Below the pieces are notes generated by a model. That model was not told where the DNA came from and did no database searches. It saw nothing but the letters and a program-made list of their open reading frames with translations. A stretch of 64,000 nucleotides of DNA from assembly GCF_003219795.1 (NCBI RefSeq), contig NZ_QJVC01000001.1:62001-126000 (forward strand). The letters run 5' to 3'. Shown in pieces: positions 25,499-33,623 of the stretch. This DNA comes from Arthrobacter psychrolactophilus (GTDB lineage: Bacteria; Actinomycetota; Actinomycetes; Actinomycetales; Micrococcaceae). Each line of letters begins with the position of its first letter. Position 1 is the stretch's first letter. The position numbers were made by a program, and so were the translations under genes.

Positions 25499-26749
25499 AT
25501 GAAAGGCAGTACCGACGTGGAATACGGCGCCAAGACGCGCGGAGGCAGCGCCCGCTGGACCTTTTCCATCAGGGCCATCCTCCGAACCGGCAGCTCACCG
25601 ATGCCGCTGTGGGCATCCTTTGTCATGGCGCTATTTGTGACCGTCTCGGCCTTTGACGATGTGCGGCTCTTCCTCGCGACCGGCCCTCACGGGGAACACC
25701 CTTGGTGGGTGCTCGCGGGCACGGGCGCGTATTGGGCGGTGTGGATGGCGTTGGCCTTCCTCCCGAAACTCATGCCCTACATGTTTGTGGTGTTCCTCGT
25801 GACGATGTATCCCCAGACGACGCCGGGCGGGGCCATGCTCCTAGCCTTTGGTGCGCTCGCGGTTGCGGCCTATCGCGTGTCCGTGCGGGAACTCGTGGTC
25901 ATCGTGGGAACTTTCCTCGTGTGGCAAATGGCGTGGACCTCCGCCATTTCAACGTTAGGCACGGCAGGACTGTGGGGGCTGTTCCCCGCAACGTTGATGC
26001 TTGTGGCGCCGGGCCTGGCCGTGAAATTTCAGCGCGAACGCTCATTGCAAACCGCGCGCGGGCAGATGGCAGCCGAGGAGGCAGCCGCCAAAGTCGCGCA
26101 GAAACAACGCACGGAATTGGCGCGCGAGCTCCATGACGTTGTGACGCATGGGCTGACCATGATTGCGGTTCAGGCGAATCTTGGAACCCTGGCAAAGGTT
26201 GATGAAGAAAAGCACCGGGCTTTGACCGAAATTGGTCAGATGGCCCGAAACTCACTCGATGATCTGCGGCGGCTTTTGCAGACGATGCGAGCCGATGAAC
26301 CGGCCGTTCTTGATGCTTTAGAGGAAAAGGTTGCGCCGAGTTCGGCCACGATCGATCTAGCACAAAGCGTCTCCGACGCGCAGAAGAGACTCAGCGGTCT
26401 TGGATTTCCCACGGTGGTCTCCACTTCAGGTGATCTGGACCGGACGCCCAATGGCCTGCGGTCGACGGTTGTGAGGATCCTGCAGGAGAGCGCCACCAAC
26501 GTTGCTAAGCATTCCGGGTCCGGGACGGAATGTGAGATCGTCGTGGACGTTCATAAAGACCGCCTAGAATTGCGCATTCGGAACAAGGTGACCGCGGGAA
26601 AGCCCCGTCTGCCCGTTTCCGGGACGGGTCTTGTGGGCCTGCGGGAGCGTACCTCCCGACTTGGCGGGACACTTGAAACCGGGCAATCACGGGGTGCCTG
26701 GACTGTTCGTGCCGTGCTTCCCTTTACCGGACGCCAGACTCTCCACTAA
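25499..26749 (+). CDS. Sensor histidine kinase, NarL/DesK type (HisKA_3)
   Basis: A 416-residue kinase. Residues about 35-175 hold five to six hydrophobic segments and almost no extracellular domain, as in DesK-like sensors of membrane or small-peptide signals. A coiled-coil linker (about 178-205) leads to the phosphoacceptor His212 in ARELHDVVTHGL. The ATPase part has ILQESATNVAKHSGSG (N box) and GTGLVGLRERTSRLGGTLETG (G box). The start is ATG 25499; GTG 25517, with AAAGG upstream, is an alternative. The gene is followed by a 24-codon ORF and then the cognate response regulator. Confidence 0.88.
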   Translation: MKGSTDVEYGAKTRGGSARWTFSIRAILRTGSSPMPLWASFVMALFVTVSAFDDVRLFLATGPHGEHPWWVLAGTGAYWAVWMALAFLPKLMPYMFVVFLVTMYPQTTPGGAMLLAFGALAVAAYRVSVRELVVIVGTFLVWQMAWTSAISTLGTAGLWGLFPATLMLVAPGLAVKFQRERSLQTARGQMAAEEAAAKVAQKQRTELARELHDVVTHGLTMIAVQANLGTLAKVDEEKHRALTEIGQMARNSLDDLRRLLQTMRADEPAVLDALEEKVAPSSATIDLAQSVSDAQKRLSGLGFPTVVSTSGDLDRTPNGLRSTVVRILQESATNVAKHSGSGTECEIVVDVHKDRLELRIRNKVTAGKPRLPVSGTGLVGLRERTSRLGGTLETGQSRGAWTVRAVLPFTGRQTLH

Positions 26750-26938
26750 GCCCCGGGTGGGCCGGAAGGGATTAGTCATGTGGCCAGTACGCGCGAGTAT
26801 TGGCTATCCTTTCGGCTAGATTCCTGCAGAAATGTTGCTGCTGGAGGGCTCTGCTCGGTAGCGTCAAGAATGAGCAGGGAAAGGCATTGCACAAGTTGTG
26901 CCAAGTACCTTGCCGTGTCAGTCCTCAAGGAGAAAACG

Positions 26939-27013
26939 ATGAAGATCTCAAGCAAGCAATTCAAGCTTCCCGGCATTTGGCCCACTGGCACCATTCCTTT
27001 TCCCCGCAGCTAA
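26939..27013 (+). CDS. 24-residue peptide ORF between kinase and regulator
   Basis: An AAGGAG ribosome site at 26927-26932, six bases before ATG 26939, is among the best in the window. The peptide is MKISSKQF followed by KLPGIWPTGTIPFPRS, then TAA. It is basic at the front and Pro/Gly/Trp-rich behind, with no membrane helix and no cysteine. It lies in the 287-base gap between the histidine kinase and response regulator genes on the same strand. A longer in-frame upstream reading exists but lacks a ribosome site. Size and place suggest a signalling peptide precursor or leader peptide. I recognise no known family. Confidence 0.55.
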   Translation: MKISSKQFKLPGIWPTGTIPFPRS

Positions 27014-27036
27014 GGCTGGGTACGTAGACTGTCAAC

Positions 27037-27723
27037 ATGAGCGTGAGTGCCGAAGTAACTGTGCCCCTTACCGCGTCCGACACCATCGACGTGATCATTG
27101 TTGACGATGAAAAATTCGTGCGTGGGGCGTTGCGGACATATTTGTCCCAGGCTGCAGACTTGGTGGTGGTAGGTGAAGGCGAGAACGGCGCTGACGCTGT
27201 CCGCCTCGCGCACGAGTATCACCCGGATGTCATGCTCATCGACATTCAAATGCCCGTTATGGATGGCATTGCCGCCATCCGCAAGATCGTGGCGCAGACC
27301 CCAGAGGTGCGGATCCTTGTTGTCACGGGACATATTTCCGATACGTACCTCAAGGCGGCCTTGATCGCTGGTGCCAGTGGCTACGTGGTCAAAGACGCAG
27401 AACCTGGCCGCATTGTCGCGGCCGTACGAGAAGTTCATGCAGGGGATTGCCCCATTGACCCGGCTGTAACGCACCTGCTGGTTGCCGACATCCGCAAGAG
27501 TCTGCCGGCCGGCCGCTCACGCACGGATCTCGACCTGTCGATCCGCGAAAATGATGTGCTGAGACTCTTGTGTGAGGGCCGTAGCAATAATGAAATTGCT
27601 GCCGCCCTGTTCTTGTCCGAGTCCACGGTTAAGTACCATTTGGCCCGTTTGAGCAAGAAATTCGATGCACGAGACAGGCTACAACTGGTCATTACGGCAC
27701 TTCGTACGGGAGTTGTGAGCTGA
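27037..27723 (+). CDS. Response regulator, NarL/LuxR family
   Basis: A 228-residue regulator. The receiver domain (about residues 17-135) has the acidic pocket in VIIVDDEKF, the phosphoacceptor Asp in VMLIDIQMPVMDG and the Lys in GYVVKDAEPG. The C-terminal LuxR helix-turn-helix (about 165-225) reads LSIRENDVLRLLCEGRSNNEIAAALFLSESTVKYHLARLSKKF. It is the clear partner of the kinase upstream. No strong ribosome site precedes ATG 27037, so its translation may depend on that of the 24-residue ORF ending 23 bases earlier. Confidence 0.9.
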   Translation: MSVSAEVTVPLTASDTIDVIIVDDEKFVRGALRTYLSQAADLVVVGEGENGADAVRLAHEYHPDVMLIDIQMPVMDGIAAIRKIVAQTPEVRILVVTGHISDTYLKAALIAGASGYVVKDAEPGRIVAAVREVHAGDCPIDPAVTHLLVADIRKSLPAGRSRTDLDLSIRENDVLRLLCEGRSNNEIAAALFLSESTVKYHLARLSKKFDARDRLQLVITALRTGVVS

Positions 27724-27756
27724 AGGCTCGTTAAAAGACTAGCCAAAAGGACAGGG

Positions 27757-27782
27757 GGTATACGGCGCTTTAGCCGTATACC
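27757..27782. promoter_or_regulatory. Perfect palindrome between response regulator and secreted-peptide gene
   Basis: GGTATACGGC and GCCGTATACC are perfect 10-base inverted copies around a 6-base centre (GCTTTA). It lies 33 bases after the regulator stop and 73 bases before the peptide gene start. No T tract follows, so an operator for the NarL-type regulator is as likely as a terminator. Confidence 0.55.
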
Positions 27783-27855
27783 TATTGAAGACTGGCAATT
27801 AGGCTAAGGTCATCCATCCTTGGCGGATCCACCGCCCCTTTGAAAGGCTCCTGTC

Positions 27856-28068
27856 ATGAAGTCACCTTTCGTATCCGCGGGCGTTGCCGCCGTCCTCGCC
27901 GCAGGTCTTATTTTGTCTCCAGGATTGTCCCCCGCCTCAGCCAGCACGAGTGAATCACTCGCCTCAACGGCGCCGAGCATTTCATCAGCGGTGAACAGTG
28001 GATCTGTAGCCACCACCTATGGCATGTGGTACCTGCCATGCAGCTTTGCCGGGCTTCGTTGGTGCTGA
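27856..28068 (+). CDS. Small secreted peptide with C-terminal two-cysteine loop
   Basis: A 70-residue precursor. Residues 1-30 form a Sec signal peptide: MKSPFVSAGV, a hydrophobic Ala/Leu core and SPASA before the likely cut. The predicted mature part is about 40 residues, Ser/Ala/Thr-rich, ending TTYGMWYLPCSFAGLRWC. Two cysteines eight residues apart, one of them the last residue, could form a disulfide ring with aromatic residues. GAAAGG precedes the ATG. It follows a kinase/regulator pair and is closed by a hairpin terminator, so it may be that system's output or signal. No known family is recognised. Confidence 0.6.
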   Translation: MKSPFVSAGVAAVLAAGLILSPGLSPASASTSESLASTAPSISSAVNSGSVATTYGMWYLPCSFAGLRWC

Positions 28069-28102
28069 TAATTCGCTAGCGTCTACATTCTTTGGGGGCC
28101 TT

Positions 28103-28131
28103 CTTCCTCGCTGGATTTTCCAGTGAGGAAG
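28103..28131 (+). terminator. Hairpin terminator after the secreted-peptide gene
   Basis: CTTCCTCGCTGG and CCAGTGAGGAAG pair over 12 bases (one GU pair) around the loop ATTTT, and CTACTTTT follows. It lies 35 bases after the peptide stop codon and before the convergent RelA/SpoT gene. Confidence 0.7.
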
Positions 28132-28214
28132 AGGGCTACTTTTCTGTCAGCGGCTTACGAGCGGACCAAGATGGCACCGTCCGCCCATTGACAAATTATC
28201 TCGCCAAATGGGCT

Positions 28215-29318
28215 CTAGAAGCCCTGTGCCTTACGGTAGCGCTGCATCTGCTGATAGCGGCGAACCAGGCTGTCCCGCCGAGGAGTTTGTTCTGCCGCGG
28301 CGTCCTCCGCCGTCAGATCGATGTGGCTCTCGCCAAACTGCCACAACAGCAGGTCATCAAGCAGCCGGTCAGGTCCGGGGGAGTATCGGTGATCGAGCGC
28401 CTTGCGGACGTTGGAAATGATTTCCGGCTGCAGCAACGCCGCCAGATCCATGGTCTTCCCAAGCCCGTGCGCGGCGACCAACTCGGCCGCCCAGCCCCAG
28501 TCGTCGTCGGCCTTGCGGTCCACGTGTGGCAGGAGCGTCTGCCAGACCGCCTTGATGCGGTTGGGCGTCAGGGAGACCTTGCCCTCGCCCTCGGAGTCCC
28601 AATAACTCGTGACGGTTTCGTATCTGTCGTGCAGCTCGGAAAACGCCGATTCCACGGTCTCCAACATGGCAGCTGTGGCCGTGAACTGGCGGTCAAAGTA
28701 CGGGCTCCATGCGCGTGGATCCTGAGACTTGAAACGAATATCGTGCTCGATCTCGCTCCAGGCATGGGCGAAGATGGTGCGAATCTGGCATTCGAAAAAG
28801 TAGCTGCCGTTGGGCTTGGTGTCCGGGTCGAGTAGCTCCTGGTAGCTGCGCACAATGTCGTTTTGGATGGTGCGCAGGATCAGGTGGCGGCTGGAATAGC
28901 CGTACGTGCCGGATTCGATCGAGCCGATGTCCTTCTCGGTATCGCCACGGCAGTCAAAGATGTTGCGTTTGCGCTTGATCAGGTTCGCCGCCTCGGCGTT
29001 TTCTCCGGGCAGGGTGGTGATGACGCGGACGCCGACCATATCGGTGAGATTGCGCAGCGGCTCGGGGAACACCAGACTTGGGGCCGCATCCGGTTCGGAG
29101 AGCATGCGGGAGGCCTTTTCCCGGAAGGAGTCCACGGACTTGGTTCGGCTCGTGACGAAGAGTGGCGCGTCTTCAGCCTCGAACAAGATCTCCCGGACGA
29201 GCGCTTCCATCTCCGCGGTGACCTTTTCCAGCGCTGGCCGCGTGCGTTCATAATCAGCCACGGAGGCGCTGACGGCCGGACGCAGTGATTCATCGAGACG
29301 ATCCCAGTTGCTACCCAT
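28215..29318 (-). CDS. RelA/SpoT-domain protein, putative small alarmone synthetase
   Basis: A 367-residue protein with a (p)ppGpp-synthetase fold in residues about 40-215. Visible motifs are TRTKSVDSFREKA (ATP-binding side), LTDMVGVRVITTL, TYGYSSRHLIL (the GYxSxH-type motif) and FECQIRTIFAHAWSEIEHDI, the EVQIRT-like motif. There is no HD hydrolase, TGS or ACT domain, so it is not a full-length Rel. A C-terminal extension of about 150 residues, with HLDRK-type charge pattern, is longer than in RelQ or RelP. It may make an alarmone or, as for some relatives, act as a toxin; no antitoxin gene is adjacent. Confidence 0.75.
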   Translation of the reverse strand: MGSNWDRLDESLRPAVSASVADYERTRPALEKVTAEMEALVREILFEAEDAPLFVTSRTKSVDSFREKASRMLSEPDAAPSLVFPEPLRNLTDMVGVRVITTLPGENAEAANLIKRKRNIFDCRGDTEKDIGSIESGTYGYSSRHLILRTIQNDIVRSYQELLDPDTKPNGSYFFECQIRTIFAHAWSEIEHDIRFKSQDPRAWSPYFDRQFTATAAMLETVESAFSELHDRYETVTSYWDSEGEGKVSLTPNRIKAVWQTLLPHVDRKADDDWGWAAELVAAHGLGKTMDLAALLQPEIISNVRKALDHRYSPGPDRLLDDLLLWQFGESHIDLTAEDAAAEQTPRRDSLVRRYQQMQRYRKAQGF

Positions 29319-29386
29319 AAGTTGAGCCTAAACGTCCGGATGCTAAGGACACGAATAGCACGCCGGAACGAGCACAAAAGTTCATA

Positions 29387-29428
29387 GAAAAAGTGTGGCG
29401 GCCAGATCGTCAGACCCAACCGCCACAC
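29387..29428 (-). terminator. Intrinsic terminator of the GH20 gene
   Basis: On the minus strand GTGTGGCGG pairs with CCGCCACAC (29420-29428 with 29393-29401) and is followed by TTTTT. It lies 14 bases after the GH20 stop codon. This is the most textbook-like intrinsic terminator in the window. Confidence 0.8.
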
Positions 29429-29441
29429 CGCTACTGCAGAA

Positions 29442-32372
29442 CTACTTGACCGGCGGCCCCGTCACTTTCAGGGCGCTCCAGCCATGCAGCGTTCCGGCCG
29501 CATCGAAGACCACGACCTTGTTATTGCCGGGGCGGGTGCTTTCCGGGGTGTTCACCGACAAGGTCCCGTCGGCCAGGGCCTGGTGCCAGCCCAGCCCGTC
29601 GTCGTTGAGGTAGACGTAGAACCACTCGCCGGCGGCAAGGTTCCCCAGCACAACCTCGGAGGTGCCGCGCGGGAACTTCTTTGCCTCCAGCCCCAGATCA
29701 ACCTCACTGTCCTTCTTCAGCGCCTTGGGATCGGCTGCTTCCGGAGTGACTGACGGCTCGGGGTTGGTGACAACCACGGGCGTGTCCAGATCCAGCATGA
29801 CAAAGCCCGAGAAGGTTTCCGCGCCGGAGCTGGCGCGGTAGTCGACCGTGGTCAGCTGCTGGCCGGCCACGGCGAACGCTCCGGTGTAGGGGGTCCATTC
29901 CTCGCCGCCAACGCGGTAATCGATCTGGGTCCCAGCCGCGGCGGCACCCGTCGCTTCTAGCGTGAGCGTTGGTTCGACGTCGTACTTCCCGTCAACATTG
30001 GGGGTGCCGGAGATGCTGCCGGTGACGCCCAGGGCGGTGGCGGCCGTGTTGCGGACCTCGACCTCGTAGGCGGAGAGGTAGATGCCCATGTTCGCGGTCT
30101 GGACCTCGACCTTGATGTGGCGGGCGCTGACGGGGTCAAAGGAGACCGCATCCGTGCGCTTGCCTTCCGGCATACCGGTCTTGGTGGCGACGACCGTCCA
30201 GGTGCTGCCGTCCAGCGAGGTGGAGATCGAGTAGTCCTTGGCGGAGGCGCCTTCCCATGCGATCGTGACCTCGTTGACGGTCTGCGCCTTGCCGAGGTCG
30301 CCGGCGATCCAGCGGATGCCGTTGTAGTTGGCAGACCAGCGAGTGGCCAGATTGCCGTCGAAGGCCTGATTGGCGGGCAGGCTGGGTGCTTCCACGCCGG
30401 AGGCGGTGGCGGTCGCGCCCACGGCGACGTTGGTGATGCCGGCGACGCCCACACTCCAGGCGCCCACGGTGTCAGCACCAGCGGCCGGAGTTAGCCCCGC
30501 GAGACGGACGAAGCGGGCCTCGGTCGTGGGGAAAACAACGGAGTCATTGCCGCCGCCCGCGACCTCATGGTTCGTGACGCGATCCCAGAAGCTGCCGTCC
30601 TTGGAGGTCTCGATGGCATAGCTGGCGGGTGCATTGGCGGCCCACTCTGCGGTGACGCCACCGATCTTTTCCACGCCGCCCAGATCGATCGTCAAGGATG
30701 CGGGGTTGGCGTCGGAAGACTCCCAGCGCGTGTTTTGTTCGCCGTCGGTGAGGTTCGACGCCGGGTACCCGGCTTTTGCGGAGGAAGCCACAACGGGCTT
30801 TCCTGTGGCCAGGTCAGCTGCTCCAGCGGCCGGGGTGGTGTCCTTGACGGTGCCCAGGGAGGGGCCCATGCCAATCTTGTCCAGCACGGTGTTGAATGCT
30901 GCGTAGGATGCCGTGGGTGTTGCGGCCCGCCAAGTCTTTTGTGCCACCACGGGGAAGGAGCGCTCGATCAAGCCGTGGACGTCCTGCTGGGTGTACTCCT
31001 TGTTCACGAGGTCATTCCAGACGGCAAACATGGCGCCCTGGATCTTGCTTGGATCAACGGTTTGGTTGCCTGCCGTGTTGGGCAGCCAGTTGGTGTAGAG
31101 CCACTGGTTGTTCAAGCCGTTGCCGTGGTAGTAATCCGCGAAGGGGACCACATACAAGGTGCCATCGTTGGTGTTGATGAACTTCATGCCGTCGTTGGCG
31201 GCGGAGGTCAGTCCGTACCAGTCGTTGTTCCAGGAGTTGATGACTACGTCCTTGTCGTAGCCGGCGGTGCTGCCTCCCATGTAGCTAAAGCTGCCCCAGG
31301 CTCCGGGCTGCTTGCCCAGCGTGCGCAGGTGCGCGGCCATGGCGTTGTAGTAGTTACGGAAGTCGGTGGTGAGGCTCGTCGGGTACTCATCGGCCCCGAA
31401 GTTCACCTCGGCACCCTGGAACCAAGGGGTAAATTCGCTGAAGATGTCCTTCATGGCCTGCGTGGTTTCCGGCTTGCCCAGATCTAGATGATCCGACTTG
31501 CCGCCGTCACGGCCGATCTCCGGCTTCCACTTGATGATGGCCGCCGCATGCGCGGGTGCGTCGATTTCCGGGACGATCTGTACGCCGCGGGTGGCTGCCG
31601 TGGCTTCAAAACCATCCCAGTCGGCGCGGTCGTAGGCGCCATCGGCGGACGCTAGTCCGGCGAATTCTGGGTTGTCGGATTTGAGACGGAAGCCCATGTA
31701 GCCGTTGCGCCAGTCATGGTCGGTGGGCCGGAAGATTTCATTGTCATTGAGATGGATCTGGAAGCGGTTGAGCTTGTAGTAGCTCATCATCTTGATGTAA
31801 TCGTTGATGAAGTCGGCTGTGAAGAAGCGGCGTCCGACATCGAGGATGAAGCCTCGAGACTCGTAGTTGGGCCAGTCGATGGCCGAGCCGGCGGGCAGCT
31901 TATTGCGGCCGTCGGACTGGGTCATGATCTGCAAAATGCTGCGCGTGCCGTAGTAGGCGCCAGTTTCCGTCGGCGCTGTCACCTGGACTCCGTTGGTGGA
32001 GATATTGAGCTTGTAGCCCTCCTTGCTATAGCGTTCGCCGCCGGCGGCATAGCTGTCCGCTAGATCAAGAACGAGGGAGATATCTCCGGGTTGACTGCTT
32101 CCGCTGACGACGGGCAGGTCCAGCCCCGTCATTTCGGCGAGGTCGTCAGAGAACTCCTCACCCATGGTGAGTAGCGCAGATGAGGCGACGATGCGGCTCT
32201 CGGCGGTGATCTCAACGAGGCCACTATCACCGGACCAGTTGGCTAGTGAGGGGACAACGGTGGGGGCTTCGTTAGTGCCGGGGGCCGCGGATGCGGGTGC
32301 GGCAGCCACGAGCCCCGCGAGGGGAAGGCTCAGGACAGTAAGCGCTGCGCTGAGTCGCCAGGTGCTCTTCAT
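29442..32372 (-). CDS. Secreted GH20 beta-N-acetylhexosaminidase with discoidin-type domains
   Basis: A 976-residue exported enzyme that releases terminal GlcNAc or GalNAc from glycans, possibly chitin fragments. After a signal peptide (residues 1-29, ending ASA) comes a GH20b domain (about 35-150). The catalytic barrel (about 155-480) has FILDVGRRFFTADFIND, MSYYKLNRFQIHLNDNE, IVPEIDAPAHAAA and the acid/base pair in EVNFGADEYP. Two F5/8-type C (discoidin) domains follow, with LTDGEQNTRWESS and AFDGNLATRWSANYNG. There is no LPXTG or membrane anchor. The 270-base upstream region is AT-rich and divergent with the PfkB gene; I see no clear operator in it. Confidence 0.87.
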   Translation of the reverse strand: MKSTWRLSAALTVLSLPLAGLVAAAPASAAPGTNEAPTVVPSLANWSGDSGLVEITAESRIVASSALLTMGEEFSDDLAEMTGLDLPVVSGSSQPGDISLVLDLADSYAAGGERYSKEGYKLNISTNGVQVTAPTETGAYYGTRSILQIMTQSDGRNKLPAGSAIDWPNYESRGFILDVGRRFFTADFINDYIKMMSYYKLNRFQIHLNDNEIFRPTDHDWRNGYMGFRLKSDNPEFAGLASADGAYDRADWDGFEATAATRGVQIVPEIDAPAHAAAIIKWKPEIGRDGGKSDHLDLGKPETTQAMKDIFSEFTPWFQGAEVNFGADEYPTSLTTDFRNYYNAMAAHLRTLGKQPGAWGSFSYMGGSTAGYDKDVVINSWNNDWYGLTSAANDGMKFINTNDGTLYVVPFADYYHGNGLNNQWLYTNWLPNTAGNQTVDPSKIQGAMFAVWNDLVNKEYTQQDVHGLIERSFPVVAQKTWRAATPTASYAAFNTVLDKIGMGPSLGTVKDTTPAAGAADLATGKPVVASSAKAGYPASNLTDGEQNTRWESSDANPASLTIDLGGVEKIGGVTAEWAANAPASYAIETSKDGSFWDRVTNHEVAGGGNDSVVFPTTEARFVRLAGLTPAAGADTVGAWSVGVAGITNVAVGATATASGVEAPSLPANQAFDGNLATRWSANYNGIRWIAGDLGKAQTVNEVTIAWEGASAKDYSISTSLDGSTWTVVATKTGMPEGKRTDAVSFDPVSARHIKVEVQTANMGIYLSAYEVEVRNTAATALGVTGSISGTPNVDGKYDVEPTLTLEATGAAAAGTQIDYRVGGEEWTPYTGAFAVAGQQLTTVDYRASSGAETFSGFVMLDLDTPVVVTNPEPSVTPEAADPKALKKDSEVDLGLEAKKFPRGTSEVVLGNLAAGEWFYVYLNDDGLGWHQALADGTLSVNTPESTRPGNNKVVVFDAAGTLHGWSALKVTGPPVK

Positions 32373-32642
32373 ATAGGTGGAACCTCTCGGATGATGGAGA
32401 ATTCAACGGCTGTTCGCAAGGGACTACATGAGCGCGGCCGTGCCGGGTAGCGCAATCATCTTCAGAGAGGGATAACCGCTGACTACAGAAAATATCTTGC
32501 AAGAACGTGATCAAAAGTCATTTGAATCAATCACAATCAGTAGTGTAGGAGATTCAAGTCACAGTTGGCTATCAGTTTCGTTCATATGACGCCGAGGGAT
32601 GTGTGAGCACCGAGGGTGCGCCGAGACACGTAGGCTGGTGTC

Positions 32643-33578
32643 ATGCTGACAGTTATTGGTGAGGCTCTCGTTGATGAAGTCCTCCGCCCGGGACAACCCG
32701 TCGTGCCGCACGTGGGAGGAAGCCCCTTGAATGTGGCGGTGGGCCTAGCCCGGTTGGGGCACCCCGTGCAGTTCCTGGGACGCTTCGGCCAAGACCCCTA
32801 CGGCGATATGGTGGCCGCACACCTCAGCGCCAATGGCGTCATGGTGCCTCTTGTGCCGGACTCCCAGGCGACATCCATTGCCCGGGCCACGCTTGATGCC
32901 GATGGTGCGGCCAGTTATGACTTTGCGCTGGATTGGTCGTTGCCTGCCTCGCTTGCCACGGGATCCTAGGCCGTGATGCTGGCGGCGACGACCCTGCTGC
33001 ACACGGGCTCGATCGCCACGATGCTTGCCCCGGGTGCCGAGCAGGTCCTGGCCGCAGTGCTGCACGCTCATCCGCACGCCACCATCAGTTACGACCCCAA
33101 TTGCCGCCCCAGCATCATCGGCGATGTGGCCTATGCCCGGGAGCAGGCAGAGAAATTTGTGAGGCTGGCCGACGTCGTCAAAGCCTCCGATGAGGATCTG
33201 CAATGGTTGTACCCCGGCGTTGATCCCAAGGAATCGGCCCGCAGGTGGTTAGCGATAGGCGGGACGGAAGGTCCCGCCGTCGTGGTTGTCACCCAGGGCG
33301 GGGAAGGTCCGTGGGCCGTGTGTGCCGCCGGCGAGGTGGCTTGCGCGGCGCCGTCTGTGGAGGTGGCCGATACCGTGGGGGCCGGGGATTCCTTTATGGC
33401 GGCCCTGCTGTCTGCCCTCGTGGACCGGGAGCTCGATGGGGCGCAGCGTCGTGCGGAACTGCGGGCGCTGAGTGCCGAGCAGCTTGCCGAGGTGCTCGCA
33501 TATGCCGCGCGAGCCGCCGCGATCACGGTGTCTCGGGCCGGTGCGAATCCGCCCAGCCGCGCCGAACTTCAGAAGTAA
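32643..33578 (+). pseudogene. PfkB-family sugar kinase (fructokinase-like) interrupted by an in-frame stop
   Basis: The frame from ATG 32643 encodes the PfkB N-terminus: GEALVDEVLRPGQPVVPHVGGSPLNVAVGLARLG. A TAG at 32967-32969 stops it after 108 codons. The same frame continues without a shift to 33578, through LLHTGSIATMLAPGA, ISYDPNCRPSII and the C-terminal ATP/catalytic motif DTVGAGDSFMAALL. Together the parts make a normal kinase of about 311 residues, so a single base change is the only visible lesion. It could be a true pseudogene, a sequencing error or a read-through site. The C-terminal part alone lacks the sugar-binding GG motif and would not work. Confidence 0.85.
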
Positions 33579-33623
33579 TCACCCGCGGGTCTGGCGCACC
33601 GTGGAAGTTGGGTAGCCTTGGGT

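Noticed and set aside
26780-26938. Longer 77-codon reading of the 24-residue peptide ORF
   Set aside because: The start lies without a ribosome site, while the internal ATG 26939 has an ideal one; the upstream part shows no protein-like features.
30567-31487. Long open frame (about 306 codons) antisense to the GH20 gene
   Set aside because: It is a GC-driven shadow frame; the opposite strand carries clear GH20 motifs and the antisense translation resembles nothing.
32973-33578. Second part of the PfkB gene as a separate functional gene
   Set aside because: It has no ribosome site and lacks the sugar-binding N-terminus; it is in the same frame as the first part, so a nonsense-interrupted gene explains both.
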